A stretch of 64,000 bases of DNA. Source: Sphingomonas kaistensis. Its GTDB lineage: Bacteria; Pseudomonadota; Alphaproteobacteria; Sphingomonadales; Sphingomonadaceae. The stretch lies in the NCBI RefSeq assembly GCF_036884275.1, contig NZ_CP145607.1, forward strand, positions 1,971,001 to 2,035,000, given 5' to 3'. A program made the translations under genes and the position numbers. Of this stretch, positions 9,164-18,333 are shown one piece after another (positions within the stretch are counted from its first letter, which is position 1; every line of letters starts with the position of its first letter). The notes beneath the pieces were generated by a model. That model searched no databases. It was not told the origin of the DNA and worked only from the letters and a program-made list of their open reading frames with translations.

Positions 9164-9940
9164 CTACGCGCTGCCTAATGCAGATGTTCCGAGCCCCGGC
9201 ACCGTCGCGACCGGTGCCCAGCCATCGGGGAAGCGCGCGTCCTCGCCGGCGTGGATGCCGCCGGCCACGAACACCGCGTCGATCCCGAACGCCGCGGCGC
9301 CCGCCATGTCGGTCTGAAGTCCGTCGCCGATTGCTAGCACGGCATCCTTGGCCGGACTTCCGCCGAGCGCCAGCGCAAGTTCGTAGATGGCGGGATAAGG
9401 CTTGCCGTACCAAATCACCCGGCTGCCCATCGCCTCATAGGCATCGGCAAGCGCGCCCGCGCAGACCATGACTTCGCCCATGTGATGGACGATCCGGTCG
9501 GGGTTGAGGCAATGCATCAGCACGCCGGAGGCGCGCCACTCGGCCAGGCGGTCGGCATAGTCGGCGACGGTTTCGCCGACGTCGAGCCCAGCGCTGGCTA
9601 GCTCGCTGAAGCCACTCCCGGCGATCACCAACCCCCGCGCCGTCAGGTCGGCACGGTCGGCGACGGTCCCGCAGAACCCGACGGGTCGCCCGCGCACGGC
9701 GGCAAGACCCGCTTCGCCCGCGGTGACGATCCCGTCGTCGAGCGCCGGATCAAGGTCGAGCCGCAGCAACTGCGCGCGGATCGCGTCGGCGCTGCGCGGA
9801 GCATTGGTGACGAACAGCACGCGGCGACCCTGTCGCTTCCACGCGGCCAGCGTTTCGCGCACGCCGGGAAAGATCGCCCGCCCATCATGGACGCAGCCCC
9901 ACAGGTCGCAAAAGATCAGCCGGTAGCGGTCCGGCAGCAT
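9164..9940 (-). CDS. HAD-superfamily class IIA phosphatase (TIGR01459 type)
   Basis: About 258 residues. I chose ATG 9940, with GGTGGA upstream; a GTG at 9952 is an alternative, and the open frame continues further into the symporter gene. Motif I is FCDLWGCVHDG, motif II VLFVTNAPRS, and the C-terminal motif AIGDGLQTDMAGAAAFGID binds magnesium. This is the HAD IIA group related to NagD and phosphoglycolate phosphatases, hydrolysing small phosphate esters in the cytoplasm. It lies 20 bases downstream of the symporter and just before the MFS gene, all in one operon. The physiological substrate cannot be read from the sequence. Confidence 0.87.
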   Translation of the reverse strand: MLPDRYRLIFCDLWGCVHDGRAIFPGVRETLAAWKRQGRRVLFVTNAPRSADAIRAQLLRLDLDPALDDGIVTAGEAGLAAVRGRPVGFCGTVADRADLTARGLVIAGSGFSELASAGLDVGETVADYADRLAEWRASGVLMHCLNPDRIVHHMGEVMVCAGALADAYEAMGSRVIWYGKPYPAIYELALALGGSPAKDAVLAIGDGLQTDMAGAAAFGIDAVFVAGGIHAGEDARFPDGWAPVATVPGLGTSALGSA

Positions 9941-9959
9941 GGTGAGATCCACCGGCCGC

Positions 9960-11267
9960 TCAGGTTTCGGGCGGCGGCGGCGGCATGTGGCTGGGTGCCG
10001 GCGCATGCTCGATCACCGGCGATTCGGGGGCGTCGAGCGGACCTTCCCACTTGGCGACCAGCACGCTCGCCACCGCATTGCCGACGACGTTGGTGGCCGA
10101 CCGGCCCATGTCGAGGAAATGGTCGACCGCGAGGATCAACAGCAGACCGGCCTCGGGAATGTTGAACATCGCCAGGCTGCCCGCGATCACCACCAGGCTG
10201 GCGCGCGGGACGCCGGCGATGCCCTTGCTGGTGATCATCAGGGTCAGCAGCAGCAGGATCTCCTGCCCGATCGACAGGTCGATGCCATAGGCCTGCGCGA
10301 TGAAGATCGTCGCGAAGGTCATGTACATCATCGAGCCGTCAAGATTGAACGAATAACCCAGCGGCAGGACGAAGCTGGCGATGCGCGGCGGCACGCCGAA
10401 CTTGTCGAGCGCTTCCAGCGTGCGGGGATAGGCCGCTTCCGACGAGGCGGTGGAGAAGGCCAGCACCAGCGGATCGCGGATGTAGCGCGCAAGATGCGAC
10501 ACGCGGCTTCCGACTGCCAGGAAGGCGACCAGGAACAGCAGGCACCACAGGATGAACAGCCCGAGGTAGAAGCTGCCGATGAACTGGCCGAAGGTGATGA
10601 TCACCCCCGGGCCATTCTCGGCGATCGAGGCGGCGACCGCTGCGAAGACCGCCAGCGGGGCGAGGCGCATGACGTAGCCGGTGACGACCAGCATGACCTC
10701 GACCAGCCCCTCGACCGCGCGAACCAGCGGCTTGGCCTTTTCGCCGACCGCGGTGATGGCGACGCCGATGAAAAGCGAGAAGACGACGATCTGGAGGATC
10801 TCGTTCTCGGCCATCGCCTGGATGCCCGAGGCCGGGACCACGTGAGTGACGAACTTGGCGAGATCGAAGCTCGACCGATCGACCCCGCTCGCGGCATTGA
10901 CCGGCGGCAGCGGCAGGTTGAGTCCGACGCCCGGCTGCAGCGTGTTGACGAGGATCAGACCGAGCGTCAGCGAAATCAGGCTGGCGGTGATGAACCAGGC
11001 CATGGTCCGGGCGCCAACCCGGCCCAGCGCCGCCGTGTCGCCCATGTGCGCGACGCCCGCGACCAGGGTCGCGAACACCAGCGGGGCGATGATCATCTTG
11101 ATCAGCCGCAGGAACAGGGTCGTGACGATCCCGAAATAATCGGCGATCTCGCTCAAGCGCGCTTTGTCTTCGGGCGTCGCGTCACCGATGTTGGCGTTGA
11201 TCGCCCAGCCCGTGATCAGGCCCAGAACAAGGGCCGCCAATATGTACCAGGTCAGGCGTTTCGCCAC
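9960..11267 (-). CDS. Dicarboxylate/amino acid:cation symporter (DAACS family)
   Basis: A 435-residue membrane protein of the DctA/GltP family, which imports C4-dicarboxylates or glutamate/aspartate with protons or sodium. Diagnostic stretches are LPLGYSFNLDGSMMYMTFAT (the conserved NxDG region) and the GIAGVPRASLVVIAGSL hairpin before the last helices, with TGWAINAN in the N-terminal part. First gene of a leftward three-gene operon; a palindromic repeat lies directly upstream. DctA and GltP specificities are not distinguishable by eye. Confidence 0.92.
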   Translation of the reverse strand: MAKRLTWYILAALVLGLITGWAINANIGDATPEDKARLSEIADYFGIVTTLFLRLIKMIIAPLVFATLVAGVAHMGDTAALGRVGARTMAWFITASLISLTLGLILVNTLQPGVGLNLPLPPVNAASGVDRSSFDLAKFVTHVVPASGIQAMAENEILQIVVFSLFIGVAITAVGEKAKPLVRAVEGLVEVMLVVTGYVMRLAPLAVFAAVAASIAENGPGVIITFGQFIGSFYLGLFILWCLLFLVAFLAVGSRVSHLARYIRDPLVLAFSTASSEAAYPRTLEALDKFGVPPRIASFVLPLGYSFNLDGSMMYMTFATIFIAQAYGIDLSIGQEILLLLTLMITSKGIAGVPRASLVVIAGSLAMFNIPEAGLLLILAVDHFLDMGRSATNVVGNAVASVLVAKWEGPLDAPESPVIEHAPAPSHMPPPPPET

Positions 11268-11284
11268 GAAAGCATCTCCTCACG

Positions 11285-11357
11285 CGTCATTGCGAGGCGC
11301 GTGAGCGCCGACACAATCCAGTTACGCGCTGGATTGCTTCGCTTCGGGCCCGATGAC
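11285..11357. repeat. Intergenic palindromic repeat (CGTCATTGCGAG type)
   Basis: The gap between the symporter and the EF-G-like gene contains CGTCATTGCGAG (11285-11296), an inner inverted pair CAATCCAG (11314-11321) and CTGGATTG (11329-11336), and a degraded outer arm ending in CCCGATGAC. This is the common alphaproteobacterial extragenic palindrome built around GAAGCAATCCAG. Transcribed, it would fold into an imperfect stem-loop and might serve as a terminator or mRNA-stabilising element. Confidence 0.75.
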
Positions 11358-11372
11358 AACCCCAAGGGGCGA

Positions 11373-13400
11373 TCAGGCGTGCTGCAATTCGCCGCTCCTC
11401 ACCACCTTGTCGGCCAGCGCCCCGTTGAGCTCGGCCAGATGATCGAAGCTCGCCTCATAGGTGGCGAGGCCCTGGCTCAAGCTGCGAAGCTCGCCTTCGA
11501 GCCCGTGGAGCTCGGCCTCGGGCACCAGTGCCTCGACCCGGTCCCAGCTGGTCCAGCCCTCGCGCGGCCATATCCCGAGCAAGTGCCCGCGGCGGGCGGC
11601 CAGCGCGCTGTTGACCTTGCTGCTGGCGGTTGAGGGAGTGACGACTGCCACCTTGTGCACCGGCTCGAGAAGATGCGGCTGCGCGGCGGCGAGCGCTTCC
11701 TGCATCGCGATCCGGCCTGCGGTGCGGAACGCAAGTTCGCTCGAATCGACGCTGTGATAGCTGCCGTCGGTCAGCGTCACCGCCACATCGACCACCGGAA
11801 AGCCGAGCGGCCCTTTGAGGCAGGCATCGCGCACGCCCTGTTCGACCGCCGGGACATAGTGGCGGGGGATGGCGCCACCGTGGATCTGCTCGGCAAAGGC
11901 AAAGCCCTCGCCGCGGCCCTGCGGCGCAAGCTCGATCACCACGTCGCCGAACTGGCCGTGCCCGCCCGACTGCTTCTTGTGCCGCCCGCGCTGGGTCACC
12001 GCGCGACGGATCGATTCGCGGTAGCGGACCTTGGGCTGGCGCTGGGTGACCTCGACCCCGTGCCGGCGCTTCAGCCGGGCGAGGACGACGCCCAGTTGCT
12101 CCTCGTTGACCCCGGACAGGATGAGGGCGTGATCCCCCTCGTCATGCTCGATCTGAAGGGTCGGGTCTTCCTCGGCGAGCTTGTGCAGCGCGCCCGACAA
12201 TTTGACGTCGTCCTTGCGGTCGGCGGGCTCGATCGCGATCCGGCAGTTGCGCGAGGGCAGCGGTACGTCGAGCGGCGGGGGGAGCGAGCCACTGGCCGCC
12301 CATTCACCCGCGCCAAGCCCGTCGGCCTTGGCCAGCGCCAGCATCGCCCCTTCGGAAGCTTCCGGCAGACGCTGGTTGCGCTCCCCCTGCAGGCTGAACA
12401 TCGCGCTGGCCTTGATCGTGCGACCGCCCGCCGCTCGCAGTTCCTGCCCTTCCTTGAGCGAACCGCCGAGCAGTCGCCCGATCACCAGCCGACCGAGCTG
12501 ATGTGCGTGGCTGATCTTCACCGCGTGAAAGGCGGGGCCATTGACGCCGAGCCGGTCGGCGGTGGTGGGGGGGGCAGGGGCCTCGTGACGCAGCGCCTTC
12601 ATAAGGCGGCGCACGCCGAAGCTGCTGCAGGCTGAGCCGAACAGTACCGACACGCCGAGGTTCTCGCTCGTCTCGCGGACCAGATCGCTCAGTACGCGGC
12701 GGGCGTCGGGGGTTTCGTCCATCAGCAATTGCTCGAGCAGCGCATCGTCATGGTCGGCGAGCTGCTCGAGAAAGCGGGTGCGGGCCTGCGCCTCGACCGC
12801 GTCCAGCTCGGCCGGCATGGCGATCGGCTCGGACGCCTGCCCGGGGCGATAATGGAAGGCGCGCTCCAGCGCGATGTCGATGAAGCCCGTGACCTTGTCG
12901 CCGCTGGTGATCGGGACCTGCCGCGCGATCAGGGGCGAGACACTCAGCGGCTGAAGGGCCTCGAGCAATTCGCCGATCGACGCACGCGCGCCGTCGATGC
13001 GATTGACGAAGATCAGGTGCGGGATTCCAAGCTCGTCGAGCAGCCGAAGCATCGGTGCGGCGAGCGGCGCGCGAGCGGGATCGGGGTCGACCACCACCAC
13101 CGCAAGATCGGCCAGCGCCAGCGCGCGGGCGCCGTCGGCCTGGAAACCGGTGCCGCCCGGCACGTCGATCAGGGCGAAACGCTCGCCCAGCCAGTCGAAG
13201 CCCATGAGATTGAGTTCGGTCGATCCGCCGCGATTCCGGGCCTCGGGGCTCCAGTCGCCGACGCTGGTCCTGGCGGCAGTGTCGCCTTGCCGGTCGATGG
13301 TGCCGCTGGCGAACAGCATCGCCTCGGCAAGGCAGGTCTTACCCGCACCCGCCGGACCGACCAGCGCAATGGCTCTCGTGCCGTTAATTGCCTCGTGCAT
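11373..13400 (-). CDS. Elongation factor G-like translational GTPase paralogue
   Basis: A 675-residue protein with the EF-G domain order. The G domain has P-loop GPAGAGKT (about 15-22), DVPGG in place of the usual DTPGH, and NRID in place of NKxD. Domains II-V follow, including RHGVEVTQRQPKVRYRESI and the GGHGQFGDVVIELAP stretch of domain IV. The unusual DVPGG and the missing His in switch II mark the 'EF-G-like protein' subfamily rather than the housekeeping FusA, so it may not catalyse normal translocation. It stands alone between a repeat and yihY and is read leftwards. Confidence 0.88.
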   Translation of the reverse strand: MHEAINGTRAIALVGPAGAGKTCLAEAMLFASGTIDRQGDTAARTSVGDWSPEARNRGGSTELNLMGFDWLGERFALIDVPGGTGFQADGARALALADLAVVVVDPDPARAPLAAPMLRLLDELGIPHLIFVNRIDGARASIGELLEALQPLSVSPLIARQVPITSGDKVTGFIDIALERAFHYRPGQASEPIAMPAELDAVEAQARTRFLEQLADHDDALLEQLLMDETPDARRVLSDLVRETSENLGVSVLFGSACSSFGVRRLMKALRHEAPAPPTTADRLGVNGPAFHAVKISHAHQLGRLVIGRLLGGSLKEGQELRAAGGRTIKASAMFSLQGERNQRLPEASEGAMLALAKADGLGAGEWAASGSLPPPLDVPLPSRNCRIAIEPADRKDDVKLSGALHKLAEEDPTLQIEHDEGDHALILSGVNEEQLGVVLARLKRRHGVEVTQRQPKVRYRESIRRAVTQRGRHKKQSGGHGQFGDVVIELAPQGRGEGFAFAEQIHGGAIPRHYVPAVEQGVRDACLKGPLGFPVVDVAVTLTDGSYHSVDSSELAFRTAGRIAMQEALAAAQPHLLEPVHKVAVVTPSTASSKVNSALAARRGHLLGIWPREGWTSWDRVEALVPEAELHGLEGELRSLSQGLATYEASFDHLAELNGALADKVVRSGELQHA

Positions 13401-13578
13401 GGGTGTAGCTCTCCTCTCGTGCCGGTCGGGGCGCGTCGAGTCGCTGCGGGCGCCTCTTTGCGCCGGGGGGGGGGAAGGGTCTGCCTCTTGGTATCGATTG
13501 GCAAGAGGAACGGTCGCGGCGGACCATCGGTTGGGCGCGTGTTCCCGGTTCCACGCTCACCTGAAAGCTGCCTTCTTT

Positions 13579-14823
13579 ATGGCCACTGCCGCCGCCCCTT
13601 CCGACAAGGGCCGCTTCGCCACCAAACCGACCGAAATCCCGCGGCCCGGCTGGATCGAGATCGCCAAGCGCACGTGGACAGAAGTCGGCAAGGACAATGT
13701 CGGAATCGTCGCGGCGGGGGTCGCCTTTTACTTCTTTCTCGCGCTGATCCCTCTACTTGGCGCCACCGTGCTGACCTACGGCCTGTTCGCTTCCCCCGAG
13801 ATGGTGGTGCGGCAAGCGCAAGGGCTGACGTCGTTCCTGCCGGGCGAAGCGGCCAAGCTGATCGGTGAGCAGCTGCTGAACGTGGTCGAAACGAACGACG
13901 GCAAGAAGGGGCTCGGCTTGGCTGCGGCGATCCTTCTCGCCTTCTGGGGCGCGCGCAACGCGGCGGGGGCGATCGTGACCGCGCTCAATATTGCCTACGA
14001 AGAATCGGAAAAGCGCGGCATCGTCAAATCGACCTTGCTGGCGCTGGCGATGACCCTCGGCGCCGTGCTGATGGCGGGCGTGGTTGGCGCGTCCATCGCC
14101 ATCCTTGCGGCGATCGAGCGACTGCTTCCCGACGCCGGGGTCGTGGGGCGGGTGCTATTCTCGATGCTCACGTACCTTCTTCTGGCAGGCTTTGCGGCGG
14201 CGGCAGCGGCGACACTCTATCGCTATGGCCCGAGCCGGGAGCGGGCGCGCTGGACGTGGCTGACCCCGGGATCGCTGTTCTTCGCGATCGTCTGGTTGCT
14301 GCTGACCCTGGGCTTCGGCTTCTACGTCCGCAATTTCGCCAGCTACGGCGCGACCTACGGAGCACTGTCGAGCGTGATCGTGCTGCTGACCTGGCTATAC
14401 CTGTCGAGCTACGTCCTCATCTTCGGCGCCGAACTCAACAGCGAGGTCGAGCACCAGACTGCGCGCGACACCACCGCCAAGGGCAGCGACAAGCCGATGG
14501 GCACCCGCGGGGCGTGGAGCGCGGACCATGTCGCGGCGGGCACGGACGAGACCGAAGGCGACAGCGCGGCCCTTTCCGACCGCCCAGCCGTCCGGCCGTC
14601 CCCCCAGTCGCCCGCCACCGAAGCGTCCGACGAAGGCCGCCCGTATCTCACCAGCCGCATCGTCTCACGCACCGGGCAACTGGCCGGCGCGCGCAAAATC
14701 TCGATGCTGAGCTCCGGATTGGCAACTTTAGGCCTCGGCTTCCTCAAGAAACGCGGCAGCGAGAAAACGGGCGCGGCGCTTCTCGTCACTGCGGCCGGTC
14801 TGGCGCTTTTAAGGCGGCGCTGA
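13579..14823 (+). CDS. YihY/BrkB-family inner-membrane protein
   Basis: About 414 residues from ATG 13579, the first start compatible with the family; the frame is open further upstream. It has six predicted membrane helices with the family hallmarks NVGIVAAGVAFYFFLALIPL near residue 37, FWGARNAAGAIVTALNIAYE and YGATYGALSSVIVLLTWLY, followed by FGAELNSEVE. A 130-residue low-complexity C-terminal extension ends with a short hydrophobic segment. The family was once misnamed ribonuclease BN; its function is unknown. The upstream 178 bases hold a ten-base G tract and a small hairpin (CCTCTTG/CAAGAGG near 13483-13510). Confidence 0.88.
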   Translation: MATAAAPSDKGRFATKPTEIPRPGWIEIAKRTWTEVGKDNVGIVAAGVAFYFFLALIPLLGATVLTYGLFASPEMVVRQAQGLTSFLPGEAAKLIGEQLLNVVETNDGKKGLGLAAAILLAFWGARNAAGAIVTALNIAYEESEKRGIVKSTLLALAMTLGAVLMAGVVGASIAILAAIERLLPDAGVVGRVLFSMLTYLLLAGFAAAAAATLYRYGPSRERARWTWLTPGSLFFAIVWLLLTLGFGFYVRNFASYGATYGALSSVIVLLTWLYLSSYVLIFGAELNSEVEHQTARDTTAKGSDKPMGTRGAWSADHVAAGTDETEGDSAALSDRPAVRPSPQSPATEASDEGRPYLTSRIVSRTGQLAGARKISMLSSGLATLGLGFLKKRGSEKTGAALLVTAAGLALLRRR

Positions 14824-14833
14824 CGCGTAGGGA

Positions 14834-15649
14834 TCAGTGCGCTGGGGCGGGGGCCTTTTCCGGCACCGGCGGCAGCATCCAGTTCAGCGCGATGCGATAA
14901 GCCCGGCCAAGATCGGCCGCATGGGTTCCCCCCTCGATATCGAAGCGCTTCACGGCCCAGCCCGGGGTTATCGCCGACTGCCGGTTTACCCAGTCGATCG
15001 CTCCGCTGCGGCCTTGCGGATTATTGGCCGTGCCGCTCACGACCGCAAGCATGCCGCTTGACCCCGAATTCCTCGCAGGGGGCCGAGCGAACCGATCGGC
15101 GTGGAAACGGAACGACGGATTGCTCGCGATCCGACCCCAGAACAGTCCGGGACGGCTAAGAGCATTCCACAGGACGAAGCTCCCGCCAAAGGATTGCCCG
15201 ACCAGCACGCGCCGGCCGGGATCGGCTCGAACGCGTTTTTCTGTCTGGGGAAGCAATTGGTCGACCAGGAACTGCTCGAACGCCGGCGCGCCCTCGCCGA
15301 AATCGCGATCCCGCTTGTTGACCGGGCCGAACCCGCCATAGGCGATTCCGACCAGAATGGCTTCGGGCGTGCGGTCGTCGATGGTCATGAAGAGGTGCTG
15401 CGGCGCCAGCATCGGAAACGCGCTATCGCCGTCCAGCAGGTAGACGACTGGATAACGTTTGTCGGCCTGCTCCGTATAGTCGAGCGGCAGCCTGATGTAG
15501 ATGTGATAGGTGGAGCCGGTTGATCGGCTCGTCAGTGCAAAATAATCACCGCGAAGCGCCGGCAGATGGTCGATCGGCGCCGCCGATGCCGGGCCGGAAG
15601 CGCCGACGACCGACATAAGCGACGCGAGGGGGAAGAGAGCGGCCCGCAT
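14834..15649 (-). CDS. Secreted alpha/beta-hydrolase-fold esterase
   Basis: A 271-residue protein with a cleavable signal peptide (MRAALFPLASLMSVVGASG, ending ASA). The mature part contains YPVVYLLDGDSAFPM and the nucleophile elbow GQSFGG, with the serine near residue 151, and a probable catalytic His in EGGTHAAD. It belongs to the esterase-D/IroE-like group (PF00756) that hydrolyses siderophore or acyl esters in the periplasm. No siderophore gene is visible nearby, so the substrate is unknown. It converges with yihY 10 bases away. Confidence 0.87.
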   Translation of the reverse strand: MRAALFPLASLMSVVGASGPASAAPIDHLPALRGDYFALTSRSTGSTYHIYIRLPLDYTEQADKRYPVVYLLDGDSAFPMLAPQHLFMTIDDRTPEAILVGIAYGGFGPVNKRDRDFGEGAPAFEQFLVDQLLPQTEKRVRADPGRRVLVGQSFGGSFVLWNALSRPGLFWGRIASNPSFRFHADRFARPPARNSGSSGMLAVVSGTANNPQGRSGAIDWVNRQSAITPGWAVKRFDIEGGTHAADLGRAYRIALNWMLPPVPEKAPAPAH

Positions 15650-15685
15650 TCCCGCAACCTAGCGGAAGCGGGCCGCTGCTCAAGC

Positions 15686-16591
15686 CTACGCCGCCGGCAG
15701 CAGCCGCTGCTCGGTCGCGCTTTTCATCAGCGCGGCCTGCAGCTTTTCGAACGCGCGCACCTCGATCTGACGGATCCGTTCGCGGCTGACGCCATAGACC
15801 TGCGAGAGCTCCTCCAGCGTCTTGGGATCGTCGGCCAGGCGCCGCTCGGTCAGAATGTACTTCTCACGGTCGTTGAGCGAACCCATCGCCGCCGTCAGAA
15901 GCGCATGGCGCACCTGCTTTTCTTCTTCCTCGGCGACCAGCTCGTCCTGCAGCGGGCCATTGTCGACGAGGAAGTCCTGCCACTGGCTTTCGGCACCCTC
16001 GTCGCCCTTCAGGGGCGCATTGAGGCTGGTGTCGCCGCCCATGCCCATGCGGCGGTTCATCGAGATGACCTCGTCCTCGGTGACGCCAAGATCGGTCGCG
16101 ATCTTGGTCACGTCGGCGGGCTTCAAATCGCCTTCCTCGAACGCGTCGATCTGGTTCTTCATCCGGCGCAGATTGAAGAACAACTTCTTCTGCGCGGCGG
16201 TGGTGCCCATCTTCACCAAGGACCACGAACGCAGGATGAATTCCTGGATGCTCGCGCGGATCCACCACATGGCATAGGTCGCCAGGCGGAAACCCCGGTC
16301 GGGCTCGAACTTCTTGACGCCCTGCATCAGGCCGATGTTGCCTTCGCTGATCAGCTCGCTGACTGGGAGGCCATAGCCGCGATAGCCCATGGCGATCTTG
16401 GCCACGAGTCGCAGGTGGCTGTTGACCAACTTCGCCGCCGCATCGGTGTCGTTATGCTCGCGCCAGCGCTTGGCGAGCATATATTCTTCTTCCGGTGCAA
16501 GGATCGGAAACTTCTTGATCTCAGACAGATAGCGGTTGAGTCCGACTTCGCCGGCGCCTGCTGGGATCGAAACTGCCTTTGCCTGTGCCAT
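15686..16591 (-). CDS. rpoH: RNA polymerase sigma-32 factor
   Basis: A 301-residue sigma-70-family protein. The region 2 core (VNSHLRLVAKIAMGYRGYG, LMQGVKKFEPDRGFRLATYA, WWIRASIQEFILRSWSLVK) and the RpoH-specific box QKKLFFNLRRMKNQ identify the heat-shock sigma factor. Region 4 (YGVSRERIRQIEVRAFEKLQ) is a helix-turn-helix for the -35 element. Alphaproteobacteria often carry more than one rpoH. It follows rluD on the same strand, as in many alphaproteobacteria. Confidence 0.96.
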   Translation of the reverse strand: MAQAKAVSIPAGAGEVGLNRYLSEIKKFPILAPEEEYMLAKRWREHNDTDAAAKLVNSHLRLVAKIAMGYRGYGLPVSELISEGNIGLMQGVKKFEPDRGFRLATYAMWWIRASIQEFILRSWSLVKMGTTAAQKKLFFNLRRMKNQIDAFEEGDLKPADVTKIATDLGVTEDEVISMNRRMGMGGDTSLNAPLKGDEGAESQWQDFLVDNGPLQDELVAEEEEKQVRHALLTAAMGSLNDREKYILTERRLADDPKTLEELSQVYGVSRERIRQIEVRAFEKLQAALMKSATEQRLLPAA

Positions 16592-16653
16592 TGTGTTCTT
16601 TCACGTCCTTGCTTGCCAAAGCGGCTTTCCCCACCACCCTGACACCTGAAATC

Positions 16654-17610
16654 CTATACCCCAAGCGCTCTGAACAGTTCCTGCATATCCTGCGGAACGG
16701 CGCGTTCGAACGACAGACGGTCTTTGGTCACCGGGTGAACGAAGCCGAGTTTCTGTGCGTGCAACGCCTGACGCCGGAAGTTGAGCCGGTTCAATAATTC
16801 ACGCAGCTTCTGCGCCGGCGCGCGGCCATAGACCGGGTCGCCGAGCAGGGGATGCCCGATGCTCGCCATATGCACCCGCACCTGATGCGTCCGTCCGGTC
16901 TCGAGCCGGCATTCGATCCTGGCGGCGGCATTGGTCACTCCCAATACCTTATAGTGGGTCACCGCCCGCTTGCCGCGATCCGCTTCGACGATCGCCATTT
17001 TCTTGCGGTCGTGGGTGGAGCGGGCGAGGGCGGCATCGACGCTGCCTTCCATCTTGGCCGGACGCCCGCCGACCGCCGCCAGATAGCGCCGTTCGATGGT
17101 GTGCGCCTGAAATTGCTTCGCCAGCCCCTCGTGCGCGACATCGGTCTTGGCGACCACCAGCAGGCCGCTCGTGTCCTTGTCGATCCGGTGAACGATCCCC
17201 GGCCGCGCCACTCCGCCGATGCCGCTGAGGCGGCCGGCGCAATGGTGGAGAAGGGCGTTGACCAAGGTCCCGTCGAGATTGCCGGCGGCGGGATGGACCA
17301 CCAGCCCGGCGGGCTTGTCGACCACCAGCAGATGCTCGTCCTCGTGGACGATCACCAGCGGGATGTCCTGCGCCGCGGCGCTCGCCTGTTCGGGCTGCGG
17401 CACGGTCAGGCGAAATTGTTCGGACCCATCGACTTTGAGCGCAGGATCGCGAACCAGCTTGCCCGCGTGATCGAGCGCGCCTGCCTTGACCAGGCTCTTC
17501 AACCGCTCGCGGCTCATCGTCGGCAGCGCATCGGCCAGCGCGCGGTCGAGCCGCCAGCCTGCGTGCCCGGCGCCCAGCGCCACATCGATGATGTCGGACC
17601 CCCCGGTCAT
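16654..17610 (-). CDS. rluD: Ribosomal large subunit pseudouridine synthase, RluA/RluD family
   Basis: About 318 residues from ATG 17610; the frame is open up to 17691 but the added residues do not resemble the family. N-terminal S4 domain (RLDRALADALPTMSRERLKS) and catalytic domain with HRIDKDTSGLLVVAK, where Asp is the nucleophile, then ARIECRLETGRTHQVRVHM and GHPLLGDPVYG. RluD modifies the helix 69 uridines of 23S rRNA late in 50S assembly. It lies 62 bases upstream of rpoH on the same strand and is divergent from the histidine phosphotransferase gene. RluD rather than RluC is inferred from the S4 domain and context. Confidence 0.92.
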   Translation of the reverse strand: MTGGSDIIDVALGAGHAGWRLDRALADALPTMSRERLKSLVKAGALDHAGKLVRDPALKVDGSEQFRLTVPQPEQASAAAQDIPLVIVHEDEHLLVVDKPAGLVVHPAAGNLDGTLVNALLHHCAGRLSGIGGVARPGIVHRIDKDTSGLLVVAKTDVAHEGLAKQFQAHTIERRYLAAVGGRPAKMEGSVDAALARSTHDRKKMAIVEADRGKRAVTHYKVLGVTNAAARIECRLETGRTHQVRVHMASIGHPLLGDPVYGRAPAQKLRELLNRLNFRRQALHAQKLGFVHPVTKDRLSFERAVPQDMQELFRALGV

Positions 17611-17702
17611 TAGACAGGATAAATTAGGAACCGCCCTGCTACTTTCAAGGTCGCCACGCATTGGGTTGAACAAATGACCATCATCAGCCACGACTCGCGC
17701 CC

Positions 17703-18329
17703 ATGAATGCGATCGAACTCGCCAGTCTGCTTTGCTCCCGCCTGTGCCACGACCTCCTGAGTCCGGTCGGGGCGCTCAACAACGGCCTCGAGCTAATGGC
17801 CGACGAGCAGGATCCGGAGATGCGCGAGCGTTGTCTCGAGCTGCTCGCCGAAAGCGCCAAGGCCAGCGCGGCCAAGCTTAAATTCTTCCGCCTGGCGTTC
17901 GGCGCCGCGGGCGGTTTCGGCGAGGAGATCGACACCCGTGAAGCGCGCACCGCGCTCGAAGGGCTGTTCGGGGCCGACAAGAAGATCGAGCTCGGCTGGA
18001 TGGTCACCGCCGACAAATTGCCCAAGGAAGCGGTCAAGGTGCTGCTCAACCTTGCGCTGGTTGCCGGCGATGCGCTGGTTCGCGGCGGTCGCCTCGACAT
18101 CGGGGCGGAACGGGCGGCGAACGGGACCGAGATCGTGATCCGCGCCGAAGGGCCGCGCTTGCTGCTCGACCCCAATCTGCGCGCCACCCTCGAACGCGGC
18201 GCCGCCGGGACCGTCGAACCCCGCGCCGCCGGCGCCTGGCTCGCCCATGCCCTAATCACCGAATCCAAGGGCAAGCTCCAGATCTCGCCGCCCGACAGTC
18301 CGGTGCTGATGATCGGGGCGGCGTTCTAG
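17703..18329 (+). CDS. chpT: Histidine phosphotransferase ChpT
   Basis: A 208-residue protein with the DHp-like segment ASLLCSRLCHDLLSPVGAL near residues 7-25, His16 being the expected phosphorylation site, followed by NNGLELM. The C-terminal half (LLNLALVAGDALVRGG, ELGWMV) resembles a degenerate HATPase fold without ATP-binding boxes. ChpT relays phosphate from CckA to CtrA and CpdR in the alphaproteobacterial cell-cycle pathway. It is convergent with the flavoprotein gene, with four bases between them. Confidence 0.92.
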   Translation: MNAIELASLLCSRLCHDLLSPVGALNNGLELMADEQDPEMRERCLELLAESAKASAAKLKFFRLAFGAAGGFGEEIDTREARTALEGLFGADKKIELGWMVTADKLPKEAVKVLLNLALVAGDALVRGGRLDIGAERAANGTEIVIRAEGPRLLLDPNLRATLERGAAGTVEPRAAGAWLAHALITESKGKLQISPPDSPVLMIGAAF

Positions 18330-18333
18330 GGGC

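Noticed and set aside
9939-11633. A long plus-strand frame over the symporter gene
   Set aside because: Charged, low-complexity translation opposite a clear transporter; a codon-bias artefact.
13401-13578. A riboswitch or regulatory RNA before yihY
   Set aside because: Only a short hairpin and a G tract are visible; no known riboswitch pattern could be recognised.
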